Source: RGIG2206 sp045648425
GTDB taxonomy: Bacteria; Bacillota; Clostridia; Oscillospirales; Acutalibacteraceae
DNA length: 64,000 nt
Assembly: GCA_045648425.1 (NCBI GenBank)
Contig: JAZRNV010000089.1
Location: 1-64,000, forward strand
Direction of reading: 5' to 3'
Below are positions 40,363-48,167 of this stretch, piece after piece (within the stretch, counting starts at the first letter, position 1; the number at the start of each line of letters is the position of its first letter). The notes beneath the pieces were generated by a model. That model worked only from the letters and a program-made list of their open reading frames with translations. It was not told where the DNA came from and did no database searches. The position numbers and the translations under genes were made by a program.

Positions 40363-41315
40363 TTTATATCCCCTTTATTTTTGAATTTTTGAGCAATCTC
40401 TGCCATAATTTCTTTTTCTTTTTCGCAGTTTTCACTTATCTCGGTACCTTGATAGAAGGCGGCACACAAGCCGGGGCCAACGGTAGCGCCACAAGCCATA
40501 CCAACGTCGTTTATAATAACCTCTTTGGGTGAAAACTCTTTTCTGATTCTTTCGGCCAAAAGCTCTGCCTGCTGCAAGCGGTTAGAATGAGCAACAAACA
40601 TTATCTGGTCCTGTGGATTTATAACGGTTGCCTTCATGTATTCAATTACCGCATCAAAGGCGGCCTTTTTGCCCTTAAAACGGCAAAGAACCTCGGCCAT
40701 ACCCTTACGGTTGAAATCGGCCATGGGGTTAACGCCCACCAAAGTGCCGAAAAAGGCCTTGAAATTGCTTATTCTGCCTGTTTTAACAAGAAAGAACAAA
40801 TCATCCATAGGGCCAATCTGGTGAACCTTGTGCTTGTTTTCTTCAAGATACTGCACCGTTTCTTCCAGGGTTGCGCCCTCTTGCTGCTTTTGAGCAGCCA
40901 TTACAACAAATATGGACAGCGCCGTTGAATAGCGCAAAGAATCTACAATCACGATTTTACGGTCGGGATATTTTGGTTCAAGCGTCTTTTTAACCAGCTC
41001 GCACTCTTGATAAGTGCCCGACAAAGCCGATGAAAGAGTGATGGCAATAATATCCTTGCCCTGTTTGAGATATTTTTCAAACAGCTCCATTACCTCGCCC
41101 GCTTTGGGACTGGCTGTTTTGTAAAGAGTGGTTTTATCGGTCATTGACTCATAAAAGGTTTTGGGGTCATGATCTCCCCAATCCAGGTCAACGTATTCAG
41201 AGTGACCGTCGGGAAAATATATAATGCCCTTCATATAATCCGGAATGCCGAATCTGTCTCTCAAATCTTTTCTGAGGTCACAAGCGGTATCCGGAATTAT
41301 AACATAATCAGCCAT
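40359..41315 (-). CDS. fakB: DegV-family fatty-acid-binding protein FakB (copy 1)
   Basis: A 318-residue DegV-family protein, first gene of the operon. The start at 41315 follows GGAGG by five bases; the four codons before it belong to the ribosome site. Family marks: YVIIPDTACDLRKDL, LYKTASPKAGEVM, TLSSALSGTYQECE and GMACGATVGPGLCAAFYQG. The C-terminus has a lysine/glutamate-rich helix that the neighbour lacks. It and the next gene overlap by four bases. It should deliver bound fatty acids to FakA. Confidence 0.9.
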   Translation of the reverse strand: MADYVIIPDTACDLRKDLRDRFGIPDYMKGIIYFPDGHSEYVDLDWGDHDPKTFYESMTDKTTLYKTASPKAGEVMELFEKYLKQGKDIIAITLSSALSGTYQECELVKKTLEPKYPDRKIVIVDSLRYSTALSIFVVMAAQKQQEGATLEETVQYLEENKHKVHQIGPMDDLFFLVKTGRISNFKAFFGTLVGVNPMADFNRKGMAEVLCRFKGKKAAFDAVIEYMKATVINPQDQIMFVAHSNRLQQAELLAERIRKEFSPKEVIINDVGMACGATVGPGLCAAFYQGTEISENCEKEKEIMAEIAQKFKNKGDIK

Positions 41316-41347
41316 AAAATCCTCCAAAATATTTTCTCACAACTGTA

Positions 41348-41376
41348 ATAATACCACATTGTTTCTTGTTTTTCAA
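41348..41376 (-). promoter_or_regulatory. Promoter of the fakB-fakB-fakA-plsX operon
   Basis: Minus-strand TTGAAA, 17-base spacer, TATTAT, about 30 bases before the start codon. Confidence 0.75.
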
Positions 41377-41425
41377 TAAAATTTTACTTTTTCCAACAAT
41401 TTATAATGAAATTTGTATAATACTA

Positions 41426-41434
41426 TGTTATAAT
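41426..41434 (+). promoter_or_regulatory. Extended -10 promoter for the alpha/beta hydrolase-deacetylase pair
   Basis: TGTTATAAT (TGn plus a perfect -10), about 45 bases upstream of the start at 41478; there is no good -35 hexamer, which the extended element can compensate for. Confidence 0.55.
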
Positions 41435-41477
41435 GTTTTTTAATGTATTACCAAAAAAACAATAGAGGAGTTTTTAA

Positions 41478-42434
41478 ATGGTATTTATTATTATCGGAAT
41501 AGTGTTGGCAGTTGCCATCCTGGGCGGATTGGGTGCTATGCTTGCGGTTACATACCCCATATCCAAACGCGTCTATTTCGACAACCTTGTTCGCACCAAT
41601 CCTGAAAAATGGGGCAGAGTGTGCTCTGCACCAGACAATGAGGAACAGTTGGCTATGTGGAACAGCGGTGTTGAATGGGCTGAACAAAACCGTCAGTTTG
41701 TTAAAGAGGTTAAAATTCAAAACGACGGTTTTGACCTTTACGGCGAATACTTTGATTTTGGCGGCAAAAGCTGCGTTATCATTTTGCCCGGTCGCTGTGA
41801 AAGTCTTGTATATTCATACTACTTTGCGCCCCCCTATCAGCGTGCCGGCTTTAATGTGCTGGTTATAGACACCCGTTGTCACGGCAAAAGCGGCGGCATC
41901 CATAATTCAATCGGCGTTAAAGAAAGCCGCGATGTTATTGCCTGGGTAAAGTTTGCGGAAGAGACCTTTGGCATCAAAAGCTTTTACATTCACGGCATTT
42001 GTATCGGCACCTCGTCGGGACTTTTCGCTATGACAAGCAAAGACTGCCCCGACACCGTAAAGGGCCTTGTAACAGAGGGCTGCTATGTTTCTTTCAGAGA
42101 AACCTTCAGAACACATATGATTGCCGACAAGCGTCCCCTCTTCCCCGTTCTTGACCTGGTTATGCTGCAAATTAAAAAGCATACCGGCACCAATGTTTAT
42201 GCTCAAAAGCCCATTCGTGCCATCAAAAAAATCAAAAACAAGAGAATGCTGTTTTTGTTTGGCGAAAAGGATATTTATTCCCTTCCCAAAAAGAGCCAAC
42301 AGCTTTTTGATGCCTGCGCTTGTGAGGACAAAAAGCTGGTTTGGTTTGACAAGGGCGGCCATTCGCACCTCAGAATTAACAACACCGAAAAATATGATGA
42401 TACGATTGTTGAGTTTTTGAAATATGAGCAATAA
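41478..42434 (+). CDS. Membrane-anchored alpha/beta hydrolase with cysteine at the nucleophile elbow
   Basis: A 318-residue protein with an N-terminal membrane helix (VFIIIGIVLAVAILGGLGAM) and an alpha/beta hydrolase domain. The nucleophile elbow reads HGICIGTSSG, so Cys175 stands where the family has serine (as in dienelactone hydrolase). The acid is in FGEKDIYSLP and the histidine in KGGHSHLR. VLVIDTRCHGKSGG is the usual strand-4 region. It overlaps the deacetylase gene by 11 bases, so the two are translationally coupled. It may be a thiol acyl-transferase or hydrolase acting at the outer membrane surface of the cell. Confidence 0.8.
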   Translation: MVFIIIGIVLAVAILGGLGAMLAVTYPISKRVYFDNLVRTNPEKWGRVCSAPDNEEQLAMWNSGVEWAEQNRQFVKEVKIQNDGFDLYGEYFDFGGKSCVIILPGRCESLVYSYYFAPPYQRAGFNVLVIDTRCHGKSGGIHNSIGVKESRDVIAWVKFAEETFGIKSFYIHGICIGTSSGLFAMTSKDCPDTVKGLVTEGCYVSFRETFRTHMIADKRPLFPVLDLVMLQIKKHTGTNVYAQKPIRAIKKIKNKRMLFLFGEKDIYSLPKKSQQLFDACACEDKKLVWFDKGGHSHLRINNTEKYDDTIVEFLKYEQ

Positions 42435-43299
42435 AAAATATGCGGTTTTCACTATAGATGTGGAAACCTTTACCGACACCGAATGCGTAAGCGCATCCAA
42501 TGCCGATATTCATATGGATATGCTTGACGGCTTTGATGAATATATAAAAATACTGGATCGTCACGGTATCAAAAGCACCCTTTTTACCGTGGGTCGTTTG
42601 GCACCTAAAATTCAAGACCGTCTTAAAAAATATATGAGTTCAGGTCACGAGCTGGCTTTGCACAGCTATAATCACATCGCCCCTATGGAGCTGCCTTTAG
42701 AGAGCTTTAAAGAGCAGACAGCAAAGGCAAAAAATCTGCTTGACGAGATGTTTGAAACCAACATCAAGGGTTTCAGAGCGCCTTGCTTCAGTATTGATAA
42801 AAGTCGCCTCAATGTTTTGCAGCAGTTGGGCTTTTCCTACGATTCAAGCCATCTTGACTATCCGATTGCCAACCACGTTGTTGATTTGGATTTAAGCGAT
42901 TTTCATCAGATGCGTGACGGTGTTTTTAAAAGAGATAATTTTTATGAATTCAGCTTGTCGAGGCACCGCTTTTTTGGTCACCGTTTTCCCGTATCGGGCG
43001 GCGGATACGTTCGTCTGAGCAACTGGGGCTTCATTAAAAACCTTATTCGGCAGTATATTAACCATAACGATTATTATGTTTTTTATCTGCACCCCTTTGA
43101 ATTAACCAAAGAGAAAATACCTTCTATAAAAAACCTTAAAATGCACGACCGCTATTATTTAAACACCGGTCTTCGCACATACGGACAAAAGGTAGAGCGC
43201 ATAATAAAAATGCTGAAAAAACGCGACTATGAGTTTGTTACCTTTGAAGAACTGGTTGATATTATGAACAAGGAAGCTGAGCAGTCCCCTGCCCCATAA
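42424..43299 (+). CDS. Polysaccharide/carbohydrate deacetylase (NodB fold)
   Basis: A 291-residue carbohydrate esterase family 4-like enzyme. The motifs are FTIDVETFTD (catalytic base and metal Asp), HELALHSYNH (metal-binding HxxxxH), FRAPCFS and the C-terminal FYLHPFE. It lacks a signal peptide, so it works in the cytoplasm or on a membrane-bound, cytoplasm-facing substrate, as with deacetylases that act on polyprenyl-linked or GDP/UDP-linked amino sugars. It overlaps the hydrolase gene upstream. With the membrane GT2 enzyme at 35737, a glycolipid with a deacetylated amino sugar is conceivable. Confidence 0.87.
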   Translation: MSNKKYAVFTIDVETFTDTECVSASNADIHMDMLDGFDEYIKILDRHGIKSTLFTVGRLAPKIQDRLKKYMSSGHELALHSYNHIAPMELPLESFKEQTAKAKNLLDEMFETNIKGFRAPCFSIDKSRLNVLQQLGFSYDSSHLDYPIANHVVDLDLSDFHQMRDGVFKRDNFYEFSLSRHRFFGHRFPVSGGGYVRLSNWGFIKNLIRQYINHNDYYVFYLHPFELTKEKIPSIKNLKMHDRYYLNTGLRTYGQKVERIIKMLKKRDYEFVTFEELVDIMNKEAEQSPAP

Positions 43300-43335
43300 G
43301 CTTTAGATATATTTTAACAACAGAGAGGAATAACT

Positions 43336-43716
43336 ATGAAAATAGCACTTATCGCTCACGATAAAAAGAAGGATGAAATTATAGAGCTTGCCAAAAGCTA
43401 TAAAGAGGTGCTGGCAGGTCACGAGCTTTTTGCCACGGGCACCACGGGCACTCTTATTATGGGTGAAACGGGGTTGCCTATCTTTCGTATGAAAAGCGGC
43501 CCCTTAGGCGGTGATCAGCAAATCGGTGCTATGCTGGCCGACGGCAATCTTGATTTGGTGATTTTTTTGCGCGATCCTCTTACCGCACAGCCCCACGAGC
43601 CCGATGTTTCAGCCCTTTTACGCCTTTGCGACGTGCAAAAAATCCCCCTGGCTACCAATGCAACCAGCGCACAAATTATGTTGGAAGCCCTTAAGGGAAA
43701 AATTTATTTTGAGTAA
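43336..43716 (+). CDS. mgsA: Methylglyoxal synthase
   Basis: A 126-residue protein of normal length that converts dihydroxyacetone phosphate to methylglyoxal and phosphate, bypassing lower glycolysis under phosphate limitation. Signatures: IALIAHDKKKDEI, FATGTTGTLI, MKSGPLGGDQQIGAML and FLRDPLTAQPHEPDVSALLR with the catalytic Asp and His residues. The start follows AGAGGAATAACT. A gene for a FakA middle-domain fragment follows after 11 bases. Confidence 0.95.
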   Translation: MKIALIAHDKKKDEIIELAKSYKEVLAGHELFATGTTGTLIMGETGLPIFRMKSGPLGGDQQIGAMLADGNLDLVIFLRDPLTAQPHEPDVSALLRLCDVQKIPLATNATSAQIMLEALKGKIYFE

Positions 43717-43727
43717 GGAGCTGCCCT

Positions 43728-43976
43728 ATGGAATTCAGATATGACCTACAGCTTTTGATTGAGGGCCAAGGCCTTGACGAAGACATTATAAACGACTATT
43801 TTATCGAGAATTTTAAAGGTGATTGCCTTTTGACCGTCGGTGATGAAGAATTAATAAAGATTCATTTTCATACCAACGAGCCCTGGGATGTGCTTAAATA
43901 TTGCGCCTCTTTGGGTGAGATTTTTGACATCGTAGTTGAAGATATGGACCGACAGTCTCGAGGACTGAAGGGCTAA
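43728..43976 (+). CDS. Stand-alone FakA/DAK2-type middle-domain protein
   Basis: An 82-residue protein that aligns with the middle domain of FakA at 37823: EFRYDLQLLI against YCTEFILQLM, GDCLLTVGDEELIKIHFHT against GDSLVAVCNGDIVKIHIHT, and PWDVLKYCASLGEIFDI against PEKVLEYGRQFGEFVTL. It lacks the kinase and C-terminal domains. Similar short proteins in Clostridia are often annotated as kinase-to-dihydroxyacetone-kinase. A clear AAGGAG ribosome site argues that it is a real gene, not a relic. It could compete with or regulate FakA, or serve a different DegV partner. Confidence 0.8.
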   Translation: MEFRYDLQLLIEGQGLDEDIINDYFIENFKGDCLLTVGDEELIKIHFHTNEPWDVLKYCASLGEIFDIVVEDMDRQSRGLKG

Positions 43977-43989
43977 TTGTTCAAAAATG

Positions 43990-44011
43990 CCTTGGTGCTG
44001 CAGCATCAGGG
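43990..44011 (+). repeat. Imperfect hairpin upstream of rlmA
   Basis: CCTTGGTGCTG / CAGCATCAGGG can pair with two G-U wobbles, ending 14 bases before the AGGAGGTG ribosome site. It lacks a T-run; it could shape translation of rlmA. Confidence 0.4.
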
Positions 44012-44036
44012 CATTATTATGTTAGGAGGTGACGCC

Positions 44037-44831
44037 TTGAAAGAGTGGATCTTTCGATGCCCCATATGCAAAAAGTCGCTGACGGGCGATAAGGTGGCAA
44101 AATGCCCCTGCGGCCATTGCTTTGACGTTGCCAAGCAGGGACACATAAATCTGCTTATGTCTAACGCCAGTGGCAAACGCCACGGTGATGACAGTGCTAT
44201 GGTGCAGGCAAGAAGCGCCTTTTTAGACAAGGGCTATTACGCTCCCTTAAGAGATAAAATCAAAGAAATTTTGGGAGAGGGCTTAACCCTGCTTGATTCG
44301 GGCTGTGGTGAGGGATACTATTCCTCTGCGTTGGCCGTGGGCAACCGTCTGTGCGGTATTGATATATCAAAGGATGCCGTCAAAGTCGCCGCAAGAAGAG
44401 TGTCCTCGGGAGACTTCGCCGTGGCAAGCGTAGGCGACATTCCCCTTGCCGACGGGTCGGTGGATGGAGTGGTGTGCATCTTTGCCCCCGAAAGCGATGA
44501 GTTTGCCCGTGTGCTTAAACCCACAGGGCGGTTGATTACCGTTGTGCCTATGGAAAAGCACCTTATTGAACTGAAAAAAGCGGTATATTCAAAGCCCTAT
44601 CTGAATCCGCCCGTTTGTGCAGAAAAAGAGGGTTACACCTTAAAATCGGGGCACGAGCTTAAATATACCATTGAAATTGACTGCAACGAGGATATTTTGG
44701 CGCTGTTTAAAATGACCCCCTACTATTACAAAACGGGCAAAGAGGACCAACAAAAGCTGTCGGGACTTGACCGCTTGACCGTAAGCGTTGAGTTTTACAT
44801 AGGAGAATATGAAAAAATCCACCGAGAATAA
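44037..44831 (+). CDS. rlmA: 23S rRNA (guanine-N1)-methyltransferase RlmA family
   Basis: A 264-residue methyltransferase that modifies G745 or G748 of 23S rRNA. The start is TTG at 44037, six bases after TTAGGAGGTG; an upstream TTG at 43977 has no ribosome site. An N-terminal zinc finger is present (CPICKKSL and CPCGHCFDVAKQGHINLL), followed by the S-adenosylmethionine site LLDSGCGEGYYSSAL, GIDISKDAVKVAARR and VVCIFAPESDEFARVLKPTGRLI (in part). Whether it is of the RlmA-I or RlmA-II type cannot be told by eye. Its last codons form the 5' arm of a terminator. Confidence 0.9.
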   Translation: MKEWIFRCPICKKSLTGDKVAKCPCGHCFDVAKQGHINLLMSNASGKRHGDDSAMVQARSAFLDKGYYAPLRDKIKEILGEGLTLLDSGCGEGYYSSALAVGNRLCGIDISKDAVKVAARRVSSGDFAVASVGDIPLADGSVDGVVCIFAPESDEFARVLKPTGRLITVVPMEKHLIELKKAVYSKPYLNPPVCAEKEGYTLKSGHELKYTIEIDCNEDILALFKMTPYYYKTGKEDQQKLSGLDRLTVSVEFYIGEYEKIHRE

Positions 44832-44846
44832 TCGGTGGATTTTTTG
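44812..44846. terminator. Bidirectional terminator overlapping the end of rlmA
   Basis: AAAAAATCCACCGA / TCGGTGGATTTTTT, a 14-base stem whose 5' arm is the final coding sequence of rlmA; the facing ZIP gene ends right beside it. Confidence 0.9.
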
Positions 44847-45596
44847 TTACATATACACGTCGAAAACCAGCATCAGGCAAAATCCGATAAGCAGGGCGTA
44901 GGTTGCTCCGCGCTGACTGCCGTGAGAATGGGTTTCGGGTATCATTTCATCACTGATTACGTAAAGCATTGTGCCGCCTGCAAAAGCAAGGGCAAAGGGT
45001 AAAATGGCGGTTGAAATGCTTACTGCCAAATATCCGACAAAGGTGCCCACGACCTCAATAAGCCCGGTAAAGAGAGCGCATATTACCGTGCGTCTGGGTG
45101 ATACGCCTGCCGCTAACATAGGACCGATTATAACCATACCCTCGGGTATGTTTTGCAGGGCGATTCCTCCTGCAATAAGCAAGGCCTGACTTGTATCACC
45201 TGAGCCGAAGCCCACACCTGCCGCCAAGCCCTCAGGCAAATTGTGAATGGCAATAGCCATAACAAAAAGCAGCACCTTGTTAAGCTTTTCGTTAGCGGGG
45301 TGACCTTCCCCTGCTCCCACAAACTGATGCAGATGAGGCACCAGCTTATCAATCAGGTTAAGGCACAAAGCACCGGCAAATATACCTGCAACCGTCATTA
45401 CAAGGCCCCACTTGCCGCCGTAATCCAAGGCGGGCAAAATCAGGCCAAGCACTGCCGCAGCAAGCATTACCCCGGCCGCAAAGGACAAAATGATATCGCT
45501 GAATCTGTGAGATAGCTTTTTAAATATAAAGCCAATAAGGGAGCCGATAACCGTGGCCCCACCTACGCCTAACGCCGTAAGAACTACTATATACAA
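44847..45596 (-). CDS. ZIP-family divalent metal transporter
   Basis: A 249-residue membrane protein with about eight helices. The metal-binding helices IV and V carry HNLPEGLAAGVGFGSG and QNIPEGMVIIGPML, typical of ZupT/GufA-type ZIP transporters, which import zinc and other divalent metals. A histidine-containing loop (KLVPHLHQFVGAGEGHP) lies between helices III and IV. It is ten bases downstream of the tyrosine phosphatase gene on the same strand. The dedicated zinc ABC system is encoded 6 kb away. Confidence 0.9.
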   Translation of the reverse strand: MYIVVLTALGVGGATVIGSLIGFIFKKLSHRFSDIILSFAAGVMLAAAVLGLILPALDYGGKWGLVMTVAGIFAGALCLNLIDKLVPHLHQFVGAGEGHPANEKLNKVLLFVMAIAIHNLPEGLAAGVGFGSGDTSQALLIAGGIALQNIPEGMVIIGPMLAAGVSPRRTVICALFTGLIEVVGTFVGYLAVSISTAILPFALAFAGGTMLYVISDEMIPETHSHGSQRGATYALLIGFCLMLVFDVYM

Positions 45597-45606
45597 AAAA
45601 TCACCT

Positions 45607-46086
45607 TTATTTCAGTAAGCCGTTTTCGGCTAAATATTGCATTAGGGCCTGACAACCCTTGTAAATATCGCTGTATGTGCGGTCAAAATGCCCGTTGTAC
45701 CAAGGGTCAGCCACATTTCCGCCCTCGGAGGTAAAATCCAACAGCTTTTTAACCTTGCCGTGTGGGTCTTCACCGATTATTCTGAAAATGTTGCGTATGT
45801 TGTTATCATCCATAGCAACCAAAAGATCATAACTGTCATAATCGGATTTTTTAAGCTGCACCGCCCTTTTATCCCCTACGTCAATTCCGTGCAAGGCAAG
45901 CTCGCGACGGGCAGGAGGATAAACAGGATTGCCAACCGAGCCCCAAATTTCTTCGGTGCTGGTGGCACATGAGGCAATGTGTATTTTATCCGACAGAGAC
46001 TGCCGATAAACCATATCCTTCATTATAAATTCTGCCATAGGACTGCGGCAAATATTGCCGTGGCAGACGAACATTATCTTTACCAT
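45607..46086 (-). CDS. Low-molecular-weight protein-tyrosine phosphatase
   Basis: A 159-residue phosphatase with the P-loop CX5R at CHGNICRS (Cys8 to Arg14) and the general acid in ADPWYNGHF. Bacterial members dephosphorylate tyrosine kinases or arginine-phosphate residues. The ATG at 46086 has GAGGGAATATA upstream; a 20-codon upstream extension crosses the promoter and was rejected. The promoter at 46118-46146 starts this phosphatase-ZIP transcript. Confidence 0.93.
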   Translation of the reverse strand: MVKIMFVCHGNICRSPMAEFIMKDMVYRQSLSDKIHIASCATSTEEIWGSVGNPVYPPARRELALHGIDVGDKRAVQLKKSDYDSYDLLVAMDDNNIRNIFRIIGEDPHGKVKKLLDFTSEGGNVADPWYNGHFDRTYSDIYKGCQALMQYLAENGLLK

Positions 46087-46117
46087 TATATTCCCTCGGT
46101 TGTTTTTTGATAAAATA

Positions 46118-46146
46118 AAAATATCATATATAAATGCTTTTGTCAA
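46118..46146 (-). promoter_or_regulatory. Promoter for the phosphatase-ZIP genes
   Basis: Minus-strand TTGACA, 17-base spacer, TATTTT. It begins five bases after the terminator of the ABC exporter operon. Confidence 0.72.
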
Positions 46147-46150
46147 ATTT

Positions 46151-46180
46151 AAAAGACTCCCTGTAAAAGGGAGTCTTTTT
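46151..46180 (-). terminator. Terminator of the ABC exporter operon
   Basis: AAAAAGACTCCC / GGGAGTCTTTT, an 11-base stem with a seven- to eight-base loop; the adjoining sequence is A/T-rich. Confidence 0.88.
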
Positions 46181-46229
46181 ATATTATTTGGGATTTTCGC
46201 AGCGATAAAACAAATTTACGGGAAAAACC

Positions 46230-48167
46230 CTATTCTAACTCAAAGGCGCCGGTATACAACTGATAATAAGTGCCTTTTTGGGCAATCAAATCGTTGTGAG
46301 TGCCACGCTCAATTATTCTGCCGTGGTCAAGCACCATTATAACGTCAGAATTCATAATGGTAGAAAGACGGTGAGCAATGACAAATACGGTGCGTCCCTC
46401 CATAAGCTTATCCATACCACGCTGAACGATGGCTTCGGTGCGGGTATCGATAGAGGAGGTGGCCTCATCCAAGATCATTACGGGAGGATCGGCGACGGCA
46501 GCTCTGGCGATGGCAATAAGCTGGCGCTGACCCTGAGACAGATTGGCACCGTTATTGTTTAGCATCGTATCGTAGCCCTGAGGCAAACGGGTAATGAAAT
46601 CGTGAGCACCTGCAAGCATTGCGGCTTGGCGGCATTCTTCATCGGTAGCATCCAACCGACCGTAGCGGATATTATCCATAACCGTACCTGTAAACAGGTT
46701 GGTTTCTTGCAGAACTATACCCAAAGAACGGCGCAAATCGGATTTTTTGATTTTGTTGATATTGATGCCGTCATATCTGATTTTGCCGTCGGCAATATCG
46801 TAAAAGCGGTTTATAAGGTTGGTTATGGTTGTTTTGCCTGCACCCGTTGCACCAACAAAGGCCACCTTTTGACCCGGCTGTGCATATACGGTTATATCGT
46901 GCAAAACATCCTTGCCCTCTTCATAGCCGAAATCAACCTTAGTAAGGGTAACATCTCCCTTAAGAAGAGTATAGGTCAAGGTGCCGTCACTGTGAGGATG
47001 CTTCCACGCCCAATGACCCGTGCGCATTTCTGTTTCGGTAAGATTGCCTTCTGCATCAACCTCTACATTAACCAGGGTTACGTAGCCGTCATCCGTCTCG
47101 GGCTTTTGATCCATCAATGAAAAGACTCTGTTTGCACCTGCCATAGCCATTACCACAGCATTTATCTGCTGTGACAGCTGGTTGATGTTGCCCGTAAACT
47201 GCTTGGTCATATTAAGGAAGGGCACCACAACACTGATGGAAAAGGCCATCCGTGACAAGCTGATGTTTTTAACCTCAAGGGTCAAAAACAGACCTGCTGC
47301 AACACCCACAAGAACATAGAGCACATTGCCGATATTCATTATGATGGGGCCAAGCATATTGGCATAGGCATTGGCTCGGCGACTATCCTCAAAAAGAGAA
47401 TCATTGATGCGGTCGAACTCTTCCTTGCCTGCCTCTTCGTGGCAAAAGACCTTGACCACCTTTTGGCCGTTCATCATCTCTTGAATAAAGCCCTCAGTAG
47501 CGCCCACTGCCTTTTGTTGACGCATAAAGTATTTGGCTGAGCCGCCACCCACGACTTTTGATACAAAAAGCATTGCAAACACACCTGCTACCACAATAAG
47601 GGTCATCCAGATGCTGAAATACATCATCAGTGCGAAAACCACAAGCACTATTGCTGCCGACTGCAGCAAGGCAGGAAGCGCCTGGGATACCAGCTGACGA
47701 AGGGTATCGATATCATTGGTGTAATGGCTCATTATATCGCCATGCTTATTGGTATCAAAATAGCGAATGGGCAAATTTTGCATTCCGTTAAACATCTGCT
47801 TACGCATTTTGTTAAGGAAGCCCTGCGTCATATAGGCCATAAGCTGAGTATGTGTAACGGTTGCGGCCAAGCTGATGATATAAAGCACGGCAAGTATTAT
47901 GATGGTAGGAATTACCTCCAAAACAGCCGACTGCCAGTTGCCCGACTCATACCATTTTTCGATTATTGCGATTACGTTTTGTATAAACAGTGACGGGATG
48001 GCCGATACACCTGCAGAAAAGAGGATGCACACTGCTGTAACAGGTGCTAAAACGGGATAGCTTTTGAATAAGAGCTTAACTACTCGCGCAAGACATTTAA
48101 TGTCAAGCTTTTTGCCCATTGGCTTACCCATCGGCTTACCCATCGGCTTACTCATTGGCTTATTCAT
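46230..48167 (-). CDS. ABC exporter half-transporter, canonical catalytic subunit of a heterodimer
   Basis: A 645-residue ABC type I exporter: six membrane helices then a nucleotide-binding domain with Walker A VGATGAGKTT, signature LSQGQRQL and Walker B VMILDEATSSID with the catalytic Glu. The signature has Gln instead of the usual Gly, as in asymmetric heterodimers. The start at 48167 follows AAGGAGGTGATAGCG; the long upstream extension was rejected. The N-terminus has four tandem M(S/G)KP units. An unusual insert of about 35 residues (TEMRTGHWAWKHPHSDG) precedes the nucleotide-binding domain. It overlaps the partner gene by eight bases. Likely substrates are drugs, lipids or peptides. Confidence 0.92.
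   Translation of the reverse strand: MNKPMSKPMGKPMGKPMGKKLDIKCLARVVKLLFKSYPVLAPVTAVCILFSAGVSAIPSLFIQNVIAIIEKWYESGNWQSAVLEVIPTIIILAVLYIISLAATVTHTQLMAYMTQGFLNKMRKQMFNGMQNLPIRYFDTNKHGDIMSHYTNDIDTLRQLVSQALPALLQSAAIVLVVFALMMYFSIWMTLIVVAGVFAMLFVSKVVGGGSAKYFMRQQKAVGATEGFIQEMMNGQKVVKVFCHEEAGKEEFDRINDSLFEDSRRANAYANMLGPIIMNIGNVLYVLVGVAAGLFLTLEVKNISLSRMAFSISVVVPFLNMTKQFTGNINQLSQQINAVVMAMAGANRVFSLMDQKPETDDGYVTLVNVEVDAEGNLTETEMRTGHWAWKHPHSDGTLTYTLLKGDVTLTKVDFGYEEGKDVLHDITVYAQPGQKVAFVGATGAGKTTITNLINRFYDIADGKIRYDGININKIKKSDLRRSLGIVLQETNLFTGTVMDNIRYGRLDATDEECRQAAMLAGAHDFITRLPQGYDTMLNNNGANLSQGQRQLIAIARAAVADPPVMILDEATSSIDTRTEAIVQRGMDKLMEGRTVFVIAHRLSTIMNSDVIMVLDHGRIIERGTHNDLIAQKGTYYQLYTGAFELE

Noticed and set aside
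43977..44036. Upstream TTG start for rlmA giving 20 extra residues
   Set aside because: It has no ribosome site and directly abuts the previous stop; TTG at 44037 has AGGAGGTG at proper spacing and starts just before the zinc-finger cysteines.
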